Positions 59,358 to 63,960 of a DNA stretch of 64,000 nt are shown piece by piece. This DNA is from Hofstenia miamia (lineage: Eukaryota > Xenacoelomorpha > Acoela). Within the stretch, counting starts at the first letter, position 1; the number at the start of each line of letters is the position of its first letter. Where the stretch lies: NCBI GenBank assembly GCA_004352715.1, contig SCFE01000040.1, positions 946,078 through 1,010,077 of the forward strand, given 5' to 3'. The notes below the pieces were generated by a model that saw only the letters and a program-made list of their open reading frames with translations, did no database searches and was not told the origin of the DNA. Made by a program: the position numbers and the translations under genes.

Positions 59358-61358
59358 TATATATATATATGTATATNNNNNNNNNNNNNNNNNNNNNNNN
59401 NNNNNNNNNNNNNNNNNNNNNNNNNNNNNNNNNNNNNNNNNNNNNNNNNNNNNNNNNNNNNNNNNNNNNNNNNNNNNNNNNNNNNNNNNNNNNNNNNNNN
59501 NNNNNNNNNNNNNNNNNNNNNNNNNNNNNNNNNNNNNNNNNNNNNNNNNNNNNNNNNNNNNNNNNNNNNNNNNNNNNNNNNNNNNNNNNNNNNNNNNNNN
59601 NNNNNNNNNNNNNNNNNNNNNNNNNNNNNNNNNNNNNNNNNNNNNNNNNNNNNNNNNNNNNNNNNNNNNNNNNNNNNNNNNNNNNNNNNNNNNNNNNNNN
59701 NNNNNNNNNNNNNNNNNNNNNNNNNNNNNNNNNNNNNNNNNNNNNNNNNNNNNNNNNNNNNNNNNNNNNNNNNNNNNNNNNNNNNNNNNNNNNNNNNNNN
59801 NNNNNNNNNNNNNNNNNNNNNNNNNNNNNNNNNNNNNNNNNNNNNNNNNNNNNNNNNNNNNNNNNNNNNNNNNNNNNNNNNNNNNNNNNNNNNNNNNNNT
59901 ATATATATATATATATATATTAAGTTATCTGCTCATTACTGAATTTCTGCGCCGACAGATATTGTCTCTTATCAAATGTGATATCTGTAAATTAACTCAC
60001 AGTAAGTTTGTTAGGTCAGCTATTTTACTTATAGGTATTTAACTGATTTACATTTCGCTCATTCAGCTACTAGTGCTAGAATTAAATTATCAATATTTGT
60101 TCTTAAAACTGTTCACTATAATCTAAACCTTTTTAGAGAAATCTGTAGAATTGCAGTTCATTTTGCACGTTGATGTGGCAAAAGCGGCTGTTCCATATCA
60201 AGAGGAGGCTTCTTCATCCGAAGACAGCCTTTCAGACATTGTGATTCTGAGCATTGGTGAAAGCAAAGACATATTTATTGTTATCAAGGCCAACTACATA
60301 CCAGCTTTTTTCGGACTTTCACTAAATGCCCTCATCAGAATGCCTATGCCCATCTCAAAAATCGGTGTGAAAGAACTTTGCAAAATGGTGAGTGCAATCC
60401 AGCTCTTAAAATTGGAAAAAAGTGTAATGGATTTATTTAAATTTTACATATTTGACGTAAATGCCGATGTTCAAGCTCCTCTTTTGTTGCATTCTAATCC
60501 ATACAATTTTGCTCTGTGTTGGAAGTTGTGTTAAAAAACCTACTTAATACACTTGTATATTTGAAAAAGTCATCTTTCGTCGAGTTCGACAAATTGCAAC
60601 TTTCAAGAGGTTTTCTAATGTTGGTAAATCTACCAGTGGATTGCAAAACTGAATTTAAATATATTATCAAAATTATTATTTATTCACTTTGTTGTCGTAC
60701 GTGGCAACTAGAAAACAACCAGGAGTGCAAACCTGAAATATTGGTACAGCCTTGAGAAAAAATTTCAATTGATTCCGTCGACCACGATAATTTGGTTAAC
60801 AGATAGAAAAACAAGCTCACACTTCTTAAAAGTTCAGTTGAAATATTTAATCAATATTTCTGCTGACTCATTCGATCAATTTGTTTAATATACTCTATTT
60901 AATTTTGTAAATTAATCATAGGTTACTTCATATTTTCTTTTACCTAATACATGTCAAATAGCATATAGTTGTTTAGGAAACTAAAGAATATTTGCAAGGG
61001 AACAAACCTATCACATCCATCCCAAAAGAGTTGTTCTATTTAGTAGAATTTCTTTACACCGAAATTCACAACAATAGTCTTCTTTCGGTGAGTTATTTGA
61101 AAATTTAATGTGAGTTAATGAATTTTTAGCTTTCATTTTTCAAAGAAGAACCCAATCCAGTCCAAACTCGTAAACTTATTCATTGGCTTTCAGAAAACAA
61201 TGATAGAATTCCAGGTATTAATATTCATAAGTTGTACAATAGTAGTTAATGACCAATGACAATTGTTTTCGTGGTTTTGAAGAAAATGTGTAGGTGATTC
61301 CTACAGAAAGTGCTGCCCCAAATGCAAATCTGATTTCAGATTTCTTCTATCACTTCAG
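22795..61358 (+). CDS. OCRL: Inositol polyphosphate 5-phosphatase, OCRL/INPP5B type (partial, 15 exons)
   Basis: Fifteen exons with GT-AG borders chain in matching phases: 22795-23072, 25358-25516, 25568-25646, 25687-25767, 29325-29426, 32483-32720, 33358-33545, 33767-33875, 33920-34029, 51986-52241, 52730-52892, 60137-60387, 60977-61087, 61130-61214 and, tentatively, 61307-61358. The order PH-like end, linker, 5-phosphatase, ASH, RhoGAP-like start is that of vertebrate OCRL and INPP5B, which remove the 5-phosphate of PI(4,5)P2 and PI(3,4,5)P3 on endosomes, Golgi and cilia. All catalytic blocks are present (TWNVNG, GFQELDLS, GNKGG, NSHLSAH, GDLNYR, PAYCDRILW, SDHKP), so the enzyme should be active. 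The single gene may be the shared ortholog of both vertebrate genes. The N-terminal exon(s) and most of the RhoGAP domain are not identified. Confidence 0.9.
23239..23669. repeat. pogo/Tigger-like MITE in intron
   Basis: Left end CAGTCGAACCTCTCCAATTT; right end read inward CTGTAAAACCTCTCTACAG, then TTAATTCAAGGGACC. Both are flanked by TA. GGTCCC and GTTAA blocks recur inside both ends. No coding capacity in 431 bp, so probably a non-autonomous element. Confidence 0.6.
23670..25357. other. Intron sequence
   Basis: AT-rich, no coding match or transposon end seen. Confidence 0.5.
25358..25516 (+). CDS. OCRL: Phosphatase exon: linker 1
   Basis: Acceptor TTTCTTAG, donor GTATGC; phases 1 in, 1 out. 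It encodes a polar, acidic linker (VDERIQSNIIPKHNWFSMFI, then an Asp/Glu-rich end) between the PH-like part and the catalytic domain. No enzymatic motif. Confidence 0.75.
25568..25646 (+). CDS. OCRL: Phosphatase exon: linker 2
   Basis: Acceptor TGTTTAG, donor GTATAT. Only 51 bp separate it from the previous exon. Peptide ETDADFRGQSQDLVAFQSKP, then FDVPQW across the junction. Low complexity, no domain. Confidence 0.75.
25687..25767 (+). CDS. OCRL: Phosphatase exon: helix leading into the catalytic domain
   Basis: Acceptor GATTTAG, donor GTACGT; a 40-bp intron precedes it. DFDERSAFITERLSERADEY corresponds to the charged helix just before the TWNVNG block in OCRL-type enzymes. Its phase joins exactly to the exon at 29325. 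Confidence 0.85.
25768..29324. other. Intron with an old, diverged tandem duplication
   Basis: Blocks near 26640-26890 and 27000-27250 share short stretches in the same order: GCTG-ACTCATT, TGCCTATCTACAAATAAA versus TGTCTATCTACATAAAA, and CAGATTTTCAACATTA versus CAGATTTTCAGCATTA. This suggests a diverged tandem duplication of about 350 bp. The rest is AT-rich with nothing recognised. Confidence 0.35.
29325..29426 (+). CDS. OCRL: Phosphatase exon: catalytic motif TWNVNG
   Basis: Encodes IIAATTWNVNGRPPPNSLSP and SFEKDPDVILIG. TWNVNG holds the metal-binding Asn of the 5-phosphatase fold. The last codon (GG|T) is split so that DVILIG joins FQELD in the next exon. Confidence 0.95.
29900..30400 (-). 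pseudogene. Possible piggyBac-like N-terminal fragment in intron
   Basis: The minus-strand frame 30088-30378 contains VTIIPPEPDVLSNWEDMEDE, which recalls the acidic, Pro-containing N-terminal segment of many piggyBac-derived transposases. No DDE domain follows and no TTAA ends were seen. Chance similarity is possible. Confidence 0.3.
30401..32482. other. Intron sequence
   Basis: Two open frames (minus 30942-31241 and 31551-31739) have no recognisable domain. Otherwise AT-rich. Confidence 0.45.
32483..32720 (+). CDS. OCRL: Phosphatase exon: FQELDLS and central sheet
   Basis: Starts FQELDLSTGNL, the block with the catalytic metal-binding Glu. It continues with a 'RHESLWLDAINRTL' helix and HHVRLVGILLVV, the usual RLVG(M/I) strand. 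Two donors are possible; GTAAGT at 32721 keeps the frame into GNKGG, whereas an upstream GTATGT would not. Confidence 0.93.
33358..33545 (+). CDS. OCRL: Phosphatase exon: GNKGG and NSHLSAH motifs
   Basis: Opens with GNKGGVALSFKIYSSTICVV, then NSHLSAHLESVEQRN, the two blocks that contact phosphate and hold the catalytic His. Acceptor ATTTTAG, donor GTACGG. Confidence 0.96.
33767..33875 (+). CDS. OCRL: Phosphatase exon: GDLNYR motif
   Basis: IVIWIGDLNYRLDMEIDECK contains the GDxNYR block with the catalytic Asp and Asn. Ends in phase 0 with donor GTAGGC. Confidence 0.96.
33920..34029 (+). CDS. OCRL: Phosphatase exon: F-x-PTYKY motif
   Basis: A 44-bp intron precedes it. LRKNMQDGNVFTGFIELPPK and FRPTYKYMPGTNEWDCR match the strand where substrate-binding Lys and Tyr of PTYKY lie. 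It ends in phase 2 before an intron of about 18 kb. Confidence 0.95.
34444..35900 (-). mobile_element. mariner-family transposon, decayed
   Basis: Ends CGAGGGCTAGTCAATAAGTC and, inverted, CGAGGGTTAGTCAATAAGTC are flanked by TA on both sides. The minus-strand transposase starts MFSRQEQHVYVKIEFMRNKR with a helix-turn-helix and RWFQRFRDGDMSIEDKERSG, the mariner linker. After a 408-N gap, KVMQMMIFAYDYIGIILADA and VPVGQSVTEEKY follow, then frameshifted pieces including PPDFDLFPKLNEPLRGK. The second catalytic Asp position (HxDN in relatives) reads MHVH in one frame. Stops and frameshifts leave it inactive. It is a recognisable intronic insertion in the phosphatase gene. Confidence 0.85.
35903..37500. 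other. Intron sequence with one coding-like stretch
   Basis: At about 36680-36890 the minus strand is open for some 60 codons and reads LRAQLGNACLLLNDAAPRMN, then AAGRILEELCKRPFPVFWLE. It looks protein-like but I cannot place it; a decayed hAT-type element is one idea. An 8-bp hairpin AAGCTTCT...AGAAGCTT lies at 36197-36220. Confidence 0.3.
37517..37710. repeat. (TA)n microsatellite with gap
   Basis: A TA tract of about 45 bp between two CATAATTATGGATA-like inverted flanks, then a 120-N gap and more TA. Probably an expanded TA repeat that broke the assembly. Confidence 0.85.
37707..38880 (-). pseudogene. mariner-family transposase and partial element
   Basis: Minus-strand pieces give a nearly complete mariner transposase. 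The N-terminal helix-turn-helix (38373-38822) contains YSIVKKWYSRYKEGATSFKD, then GERSGRPVTA. Next come VTGDECIIRKYEPE with the first Asp and GLYLHHDNTPTHSA with the second. PHAPYSPCDFFFFGYLKQKI holds the third. At least two frameshifts, near 38400 and 38232, break it. The second-to-third Asp spacing is 30 residues instead of 34, because the usual DLAP between SP and CD is missing. One end (ACCCCAAAAGTTCGTGTCC, 37707) abuts the TA repeat. The other end is lost where the Penelope-like fragment starts. Confidence 0.85.
38890..39945 (+). pseudogene. Penelope-like element fragment, N-terminal half of RT
   Basis: + strand frames, broken by stops, read LRRLHLRIQKYQLRINFIKE, then LTNPLKKLRNDKSLYVTKFD and KCNRIIVTDSSKY, and at 39876-39911 PRLYGLAKVHK. 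L-x-x-D-x-x-(I/L)-x-V-x-K-x-D-K-(G/C) followed by PRLYGLxKxHK is the typical N-terminal signature of Penelope-like reverse transcriptases. The palm domain with YxDD and the GIY-YIG nuclease are absent, as similarity stops abruptly at about 39945. Confidence 0.7.
39946..40770. other. Intron sequence with a piggyBac-type palindrome
   Basis: AACCGGTTTAAAATGACCGG at about 39964 resembles the palindromes of the piggyBac-like ends at 5.4 and 16.0 kb, but no partner end was found. The less AT-rich patch to about 40140 has no recognised coding. The rest is AT-rich. Confidence 0.35.
40771..41212 (-). repeat. Second copy of the gypsy 3' junction (probable assembly duplicate)
   Basis: Repeats 41512-41958: about 64 bp of left flank, TACAT, the whole 221-bp LTR (40835-41055) and the start of the internal region, with scattered differences. 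It ends at a single N (41213). Because the unique flank and target duplication are also copied, a misjoined contig is more likely than a second insertion. Confidence 0.65.
41214..41511. other. Unassigned spacer between the two gypsy junction copies
   Basis: AT-rich, no match to the sequence left of 40771, no gene. Confidence 0.4.
41579..41799 (-). repeat. gypsy 3' LTR
   Basis: 221 bp, TG...CA ends in the 8-bp inverted TGTTATAA/TTATAACA, preceded on the + strand by TACAT. In sense orientation the purine tract AAGGTGGGGAGGAA abuts it, as expected for plus-strand priming. Confidence 0.9.
41754..42065 (-). pseudogene. gypsy Pol C-terminal tail fragment
   Basis: Reads SLNVDTENLVDINQPDQSHD and later STRPKRIRHPLTAFRSNGD, ending inside the LTR. 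The acidic part followed by a basic RPxRxRxPP-like end is the usual extreme C-terminus of gypsy Pol. The acidic part also occurs after the stop at 45181. About 110 bp of the integrase C-terminal coding are missing just upstream, with a frameshift. Confidence 0.65.
42198..42565 (-). pseudogene. pogo/Tigger-like element, 3' end with transposase C-terminus
   Basis: The + strand starts CAGTAATCTCCCGCTTAAGT with a repeated TTAAGTCCGC unit, a pogo/Tigger-type end, directly after a TA inside gypsy sequence. About 220 bp inward a minus-strand frame ends YDNLRRTFESFQKTLRRVAL and later QQLTMHDMFKHQ. Pogo transposases often end in a PCNA-binding Q-x-x-(I/L/M)-x-x-F-F motif, and QLTMHDMF is close. The catalytic domain lies in the 1000-N gap at 42566-43565. 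Confidence 0.6.
43566..43941 (+). pseudogene. Unassigned coding fragment cut by an LTR
   Basis: After the gap the + strand reads FTGAPTLDAAFSLIKDKKKT, then MFALLNKETATEALLLLFES, one TAG, and a Ser/Lys-rich stretch ending TSSLIIGSS exactly where an LTR begins. Base composition is less AT-rich than around it. It resembles the tail of a retrotransposon ORF1 or Gag-like protein, but I cannot name the family. Confidence 0.4.
43942..44129 (-). repeat. Older, shortened LTR of the same gypsy family
   Basis: Starts TGTTATAAGAAAAAGGCTTG and ends ATTATAACA like the young LTRs but lacks about 45 bp in the middle and differs at many positions. Internal 3' sequence follows to about 44300. No matching target duplication. 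Confidence 0.75.
44300..45018 (-). repeat. Mosaic of gypsy pieces (LTR and integrase) and unassigned sequence
   Basis: Roughly 44787-45018 copies the integrase coding at 45533-45768 with a few changes. About 44690-44786 is a piece of LTR joined to it, and 44670-44696 copies 45418-45441. Joins occur at short shared words such as AGAGCTT. The part 44300-44660 is only distantly gypsy-like. Confidence 0.55.
45181..48507 (-). CDS. Ty3/gypsy Gag-Pol polyprotein, 1108 aa
   Basis: One uninterrupted frame starts 26 bp after the 5' LTR. Residues 1-200 are Gag-like. Two CCHC knuckles lie at about 209-242 (CFFCGRKSHSRSKC, CHKCGKKGHWSSVC). The protease Asp is in LIDSGSTNSF (about 289). The reverse transcriptase has FSKIDLKSAYHQ-type blocks and YLDD at 556-559. 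RNase H starts at TDAS (703). Integrase has an HHCC finger (about 832-869) and a D898, D956, E992 triad with 35 residues between the last two. Gag and Pol are fused without frameshift. The TGA at 45181-45183 is followed in frame by about 50 codons of Pol tail, so it may be a premature stop. All catalytic residues are intact. Confidence 0.93.
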   Translation of the reverse strand: MKFTPLALPQNPTSAQWRWWRSCFVKGLTINEIVDDEHKLTFLRAHAGSDLFSLLEGATTFDAALTLLNQQFQTPTRVLHSRHQLLSCTQNLNEPVTEFVKRLKLLVYPCDCQALTVLEHQNILLRDALVAGIKSDTIRARLLELDNDQASLDNCTRLASAIELSTDYSLSFHTNPKNDTYNTMASTDTSTDTNLNAFRKTSNTTDQKCFFCGRKSHSRSKCPAKDSLCHKCGKKGHWSSVCKSSNSYKEASSSTVASVLCTITMNPTLKALYSKVSINGRPPINALIDSGSTNSFITVKLAKKFWLHIVKDSATTRLANNSTAKTSGYITANLCLNNTDHPVQLTVVESLVTDCIIGMDILARHKTVELNTGGQLAKLICASLQPLDVQSPEIFSAGLPDNIRPIATKACYLSVKDKTFICEEIQNLLKNDIIEYSTSPWRAQAFVVRTGKPRMVIDYSETINLFTNVDAYPFVNVESILNSVAENHYFSKIDLKSAYHQVAIKKEDRPFTAFEADGRLFQFTRLPFGLTNAVPAFQRIIDNTIKENNLRKTYSYLDDVTICGSTIEEHDKNLERFLNVAKAIGLTLNKDKCVFRTKSIQLLGHIVENGTKRPDPERLRALNEYPYPRTSAQLRRLIGFFAYNAKWIRDYSRKIQCLLETQKENKFPLSTNVQQTIDALKADISKSILVIPESNSEPLLLETDASGVALGGVLSQAERPIAFFSRTLSPSEQQQSTVEREALAIVEATRKWKDYLHSFPTLIKTDQKAVSYLFSKQKTRIKNDKLARWRLELSEFNYDIVYRKGTDNAYADSLTRSAATTQENSTNLKDLHSGLAHPDITRFWEYIQRHNLPFSLQEARDVTANCRTCLECKPQFFKPPKNSHLIKASRPYERLNIDILGPKPLSQGYRYLLTVVDEYSRFPFALPLKDITTDSVLSALRQLFTLFGTPDFIHSDCGSQFMADEFNEILLHLGISHSKTTPYNPRCNGQVERYNGVIWKSIRCLLHSRGLSQSMWITVLPEALAANRSLLCTATNETPHFQFFSFQRKGMQGYCLPKWLSTGKEAYFKIHVRNKDDPFVKPVKIVQVVNPFFARIEQENRQIDMVST
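48519..48532 (-). other. Candidate self-priming primer-binding site
   Basis: One base inside the 5' LTR, the sense strand reads TTTTATTCAATGAA, the exact complement of TTCATTGAATAAAA in the LTR (48565-48578). No TGG-type tRNA complement is seen. The first bases of the predicted transcript would pair here, as in Tf1/sushi elements. Confidence 0.5.
48534..48754 (-). repeat. gypsy 5' LTR with promoter
   Basis: 221 bp, TGTTATAA...TTATAACA ends, flanked by TACAT at 48755. In sense, TATTTATTTA (48600-48591) lies about 25 bases before an initiator TCATTG (48577-48572). AATAAA follows within the first ten transcribed bases. Confidence 0.9.
48760..51985. other. Intron sequence after the gypsy insertion
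   Basis: AT-rich. Minus-strand frames at 49355-49699 and 51294-51653 (119 codons, Lys-rich) show no recognisable domain. No transposon ends found. Confidence 0.45.
51986..52241 (+). CDS. OCRL: Phosphatase exon: PAYCDRILW and SDHKP motifs, link to ASH
   Basis: KMRIPAYCDRILWHCRRRDA and LVSDHKPIVNLFTLKAAIEN give the last two catalytic blocks, including the general-base His. A charged helix (RIELVKEQDRLENDALPQAE) follows, as in OCRL/INPP5B between phosphatase and ASH. The split codon AG|T joins it to the exon 18 kb upstream. Confidence 0.95.
52730..52892 (+). CDS. OCRL: Phosphatase exon: ASH domain, first half
   Basis: IDFGNVHFLEEKICTLQLKN and TGIVALKYAFKKGA are the immunoglobulin-like strands of an ASH (ASPM-SPD2-Hydin) domain, which in OCRL helps bind Rab GTPases and APPL1. 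Acceptor TTTCTAG, donor GTATGT. Confidence 0.88.
52893..54240. other. Intron with TA repeats and gap
   Basis: (TA)n at 53278-53340 and again before the 384-N gap at 53650-54033. Between them lies TCGAACTC-AACTCG(A/C) repeated several times with short spacing (53350-53640), a small dispersed pentamer-rich patch. No coding match. Confidence 0.5.
54350..57509 (-). pseudogene. LINE ORF2: endonuclease and reverse transcriptase, broken
   Basis: The endonuclease starts at 57509 with QICCFTETWLDSTVLSSELF, then CIYIPPKHS, IVGDFNLPSADWN, and RHSLILFNL. The RT follows with TNYRPISILPRLSLIFERCL, FDIRKAFDTIPHNIL, GVPQGSVLGPLLF and FADDTKLL. The thumb has WNVHVEFIMNKSVRTLFYIK. The C-terminus ends CSWFLSCSCSNCRISRSTYK. 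The motifs place it in the CR1/L2/jockey assemblage. Lesions are in-frame TAA codons at 57240 and 56216 and frameshifts near 56470, 55840 (a 31-bp tandem duplication, 55810-55865) and 55615, plus the duplicated block at 55090. The catalytic residues that can be read are intact. Confidence 0.85.
57525..58267 (-). pseudogene. LINE ORF1 nucleic-acid-binding protein
   Basis: MVLPDRFDICKVEH opens at 58267. After a frameshift near 58200 the frame continues through a coiled-coil-like MNNKIQGIENQFEKLVNSIS to DLVLFGLPEQ, then IKRRGKSNNIKPRPLVITFK and WDRRKLLASRYKL. This is the RRM-like core and basic C-terminal part typical of LINE ORF1 proteins that bind the element's RNA. It ends 16 bp before ORF2. 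The 3' 590 bases are open; only the N-terminal shift is damage. Confidence 0.75.
58346..59327 (-). mobile_element. Short rosa-like (DD41D-type) Tc1/mariner relative
   Basis: Ends GTGTGTGCGTCAAAAGTAGC and, inverted, GTGTGTGTCAAAAGTAACTT pair over about 25 bp and sit in TA repeats. The minus strand encodes a truncated transposase: LLNNVLWSDEAYFSIDGMVN (first Asp), RVLMAFSANYVLRPIFFQG, then after a frameshift FQYDGAPPHYSKQARDF (second Asp) and WPPRSSDLSLLDFYLWSTLK (third Asp in LLDFYLW). About 42 residues separate the last two, close to the DD41D (rosa) group. The helix-turn-helix N-terminus is missing. The element has lost part of its gene but retains both ends. Confidence 0.7.
59328..59930. 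repeat. (TA)n repeat with gap
   Basis: TA tracts with occasional G flank a 523-N gap (59377-59899). A CT-rich tract (59317-59326) precedes them. Confidence 0.85.
60137..60387 (+). CDS. OCRL: Phosphatase exon: ASH domain, second half
   Basis: EKSVELQFILHVDVAKAAVP, an acidic Ser-rich loop, then LSDIVILSIGESKDIFIVIK and ANYIPAFFGLSLNALIRM. The GNYLPSCFG-like block ends the ASH domain in OCRL and leads to the RhoGAP-like part. The intron before it is 7.2 kb. Confidence 0.92.
60977..61087 (+). CDS. OCRL: Phosphatase exon: start of RhoGAP-like domain
   Basis: ITSIPKELFYLVEFLYTEIH matches the (V/I)PKE(I/L)xxLVxxL block opening the RhoGAP-like domain of OCRL. That domain is catalytically inactive in vertebrates and serves as a binding module. 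Acceptor GTTTAG, donor GTGAGT. Confidence 0.88.
61130..61214 (+). CDS. OCRL: Phosphatase exon: RhoGAP-like domain, helices
   Basis: LSFFKEEPNPVQTRKLIHWL and SENNDRIP correspond to the helix before the IPG turn in OCRL. A 42-bp intron precedes it; donor GTATTA. No Arg finger is visible. Confidence 0.8.
61307..61358 (+). CDS. OCRL: Tentative phosphatase exon: RhoGAP-like continuation
   Basis: An acceptor CCTACAG and a donor GT frame 52 bases that keep phase and encode ESAAPNANLISDFFYHF, reminiscent of the SVAEALLIFLEAL helix in OCRL. Another acceptor (61293) would give a different, less similar peptide. I found no convincing next exon. Confidence 0.4.
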
Positions 61359-61865
61359 GTTTTTGAGATTTTCTATCAGAATGCACCTAAATAATATTAC
61401 AATCGTTTTAGTTGTTGACCAGTGTAATGGTAGTAATTTTGTATTTACAATTGCTCTAGGATTGCGTTGAGCTGTACACGAACTGAAGATGGCGCTCCTT
61501 AGTGAATTGCGTCTTGGGATAACAGCACTACTCTTGCGATGAATTAGGGCGTGGTGACCTAATGGGTCAAATGTTTACTCATGACATAATAAGTATGGTG
61601 CTCCATCTGGAGCAAGACTAAATCACAGTCTAAGTTTAAGAAGTACTGGAATCATATCTACTTTTAACTGATATCCTTTACCAGATGATGGCACTGCAAA
61701 TGTACAATCAAAGAAGTGGGTAGACCAATTTGCTAGTCTAGTTGAATAATTTGCACTAGGAGAGCTCTAGGGCAAATCTTTATAAGTTATTTTATCATTA
61801 ATTGCAGATAATATAGACCGATTCTCGCATCGTACACCAGAACTATCAAATTGACTAAGTGTCTT
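61359..61865. other. Sequence after the last tentative exon
   Basis: Less AT-rich between 61440 and 61620. Expected downstream RhoGAP exons were not recognised, and no transposon ends were seen. Confidence 0.4.
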
Positions 61866-62645
61866 CTAAACAAATGCCTTTCCAAATGATGTTACTGACG
61901 CTATGTGTGTAGCAGGAGAATGTTCGATGAGTGAACGCAAACCCATGTCACTAAGCCTTAAAAGAGCTTGCTTTATTGCACATTCTGTGAGTTCTTTTAC
62001 AGCGCATTCCTTCATGATTGATTCATTAAAGGCATCTAAAGCATTAGCGACTTGTTCATGTGAGCAATAACATATGATGGGGGAAAGCCTGCAGAAACCA
62101 TCACATTGCAACAAGGTTTCCTAATCTCATTTGCTTTCTTTTCATTACAATATTTATCATCATCAATTGCAGTACTAAGGATTTCCAGATTAGGATCATT
62201 AGATTTTCTCATTTCAATTGGTAAATTAGAAATATCCAAACAACTTAGTATCTCTTATTTCTTGATAATAATTTCTAATCATGACCAACTTTTAGCTTCT
62301 TCAATGATTGTTATGTAATTTACTAGTATCTGTCTGTTTCTACATCATAATCAAGATTCCTAATTTTGAAGTTTTGTGCATCAATTTTATCTATTTGGAA
62401 GATCAAACGTTATAATGCTAGTGCAAAAATCAACGGATTTGGAGTCATTTTGTTGCAATCCAGTCGTTAATAATTTTTCAAGAACATACCATAAACAATG
62501 GTTAGTCTTGTAACAGAAATCAATCCAAAAGGTTACTTCTGAGAATTCTCTGCACTTCTTCTTTCATTGCTTGACGTGTTTTGAATGCGTCTCGCATTTC
62601 CACTTTGAGTATAGCAAAGTCATCTCCTTCCTAGTGACCTATTAT
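61866..62645 (-). pseudogene. Decayed LINE reverse transcriptase fragment
   Basis: In sense, 62612-62583 gives LKVEMRDAFKTRQAM, matching the L-x-K-x-D-M-x-N-A-F block of an RT palm with altered residues. Further on, LQQNDSKSVDFCTSIITF resembles QQGDPLGPxLF. The last part (61866-62114) has CYCSHEQVANALDAFNESIM, then LRLSDMGLRSLIEHSPATHI, similar to the LPxxxGGLGLRSAxxxAPAAYxAS segment downstream of the palm in one group of invertebrate reverse transcriptases. Stops and frameshifts are numerous. Family assignment is tentative. Confidence 0.5.
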
Positions 62646-62930
62646 GATGCCTGTTCAATTTATGAATTTGTAATGTTCTGAACTACTGGGTATCATTCCA
62701 AAATTTCGCAAGATCTATTTCGTCTTTGCTATCGTTTCAACAACTTCTAGTTTATCAATTTCGACAATTTCTAATTCTTCGCGTACTTTAACACAGTCTT
62801 CCACTGTTGGCCCTGAGGTTCATCTCTCTCTCTCTCTCTATCTTAGTAATTTGCCAATTTGATATGAAAACATCAGGTAACCAAAGGATCGATTTGGAGA
62901 TATGGGTACCCATTAAGCTTCACTGCATTA
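62646..62930. other. Spacer with (TC)n tract
   Basis: A CTCTCTCTCTCTCT tract lies near 62823-62840; nothing else. Confidence 0.5.
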
Positions 62931-63960
62931 AAATTTGGGAAAGAGTGTATTCATTCTTGTTTTTCGACTACGTACGAAATGATTAAAGCAATTAATAAAC
63001 TAAAACCAAATAAATCCATTGGTCCTTCTAAAATTCCTTCCTGGATATTAAAAGCAATTGCCTCTATAATTGCTGAACCTCTAAATTTCATCTTCAATGA
63101 ATTCTTAAAACAAAACAACTTTCCAAATTGTTTGAAACAGGCATACATTACTTCGGTTTTCAAAAAGAAAGCTACTAAATATAGACCGATCTCAATTACT
63201 TCGCCAATAAGTATAATTTTCGAACGACTCTTACATAATCAAATTACTAACCACCTTTAAAAACACAAATTAATGTCAAAAACATAATTTGGTTTCCGCA
63301 AGAATTTTTCCACTGATGATGCTCTTTTGTATGCTACCGAAAATTTGCGATCATCTCTTGACTCTGACCAATTTGTTGCAGTGGCCTGTCTCGATCTTTC
63401 AAAAGCTTTTCACTATTAATCACGATACCTTATGTATGAAATTAGAAAAGATAGGATTTCCTGAAAGTAGCGTTAAGTTAATATTTCGTTATCTAACCAA
63501 CAGAATTCAGTGCTATCTACAAAAAGTGGATTACCGCAAGCTACCCTTCTTGGACCGCTACTTTTTAACATACTATCTGTAACAAAAGTTTAAGACCAAA
63601 CAATTTCCCTAGGAGACTGACGCAAAAAGAAAACTAAACAATTTTTTTGTATTTATTAAGTTACGATAACAATCTCTAATGTAAAAAATATAAAAACTAG
63701 TAAAGTGTACTCAAATATTTAATAATGTGTTGGCCCTCCTCGATTTCGGATAACCTCCTATATATGTTATGGTCTTAAACTTTTGTTACGGACTGTATAT
63801 GTAAACAAAATGCAGCAACACACGAATTGTCAATTGATTCAATACGCCAATGATACATGCATTTTTAGTGGAAATACATCCTTAAATCAAACAATAAATG
63901 ATGTAGAACAAAATTGTGAAAAAATTGAGTAAATATTTTAACATGAAGAAATTAAACAAC
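62931..63960 (+). pseudogene. LINE reverse transcriptase, split by a MITE
   Basis: The + strand reads INKLKPNKSIGPSKIPSWIL, then ATKYRPISITSPISIIFERL, FGFRKNFSTDDALLYATENL, VACLDLSKAF, INHDTLCMKLEKIGFPESSV, and GLPQATLLGPLLFNIL up to 63575. After the 220-bp insert it resumes with YVNKMQQHTNCQLIQYANDT at 63796. The RT blocks 0 to 5 are in order for a CR1/L2/jockey-type enzyme. The catalytic box reads YANDT instead of YADDT. Frameshifts near 63265, 63410 and 63510 add to the damage. The element runs towards the right edge. Confidence 0.75.
63576..63795. repeat. Tc1/mariner-type MITE, 220 bp
   Basis: Right end read inward is CAGTCCGTAACAAAAGTTTA, then AGACC. The left end reads TCTGTAACAAAAGTTTAAGA and lacks the first three bases. 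TA flanks both sides (63574-63575, 63796-63797). No coding capacity. Removing it restores the LINE frame across the join. Confidence 0.85.
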
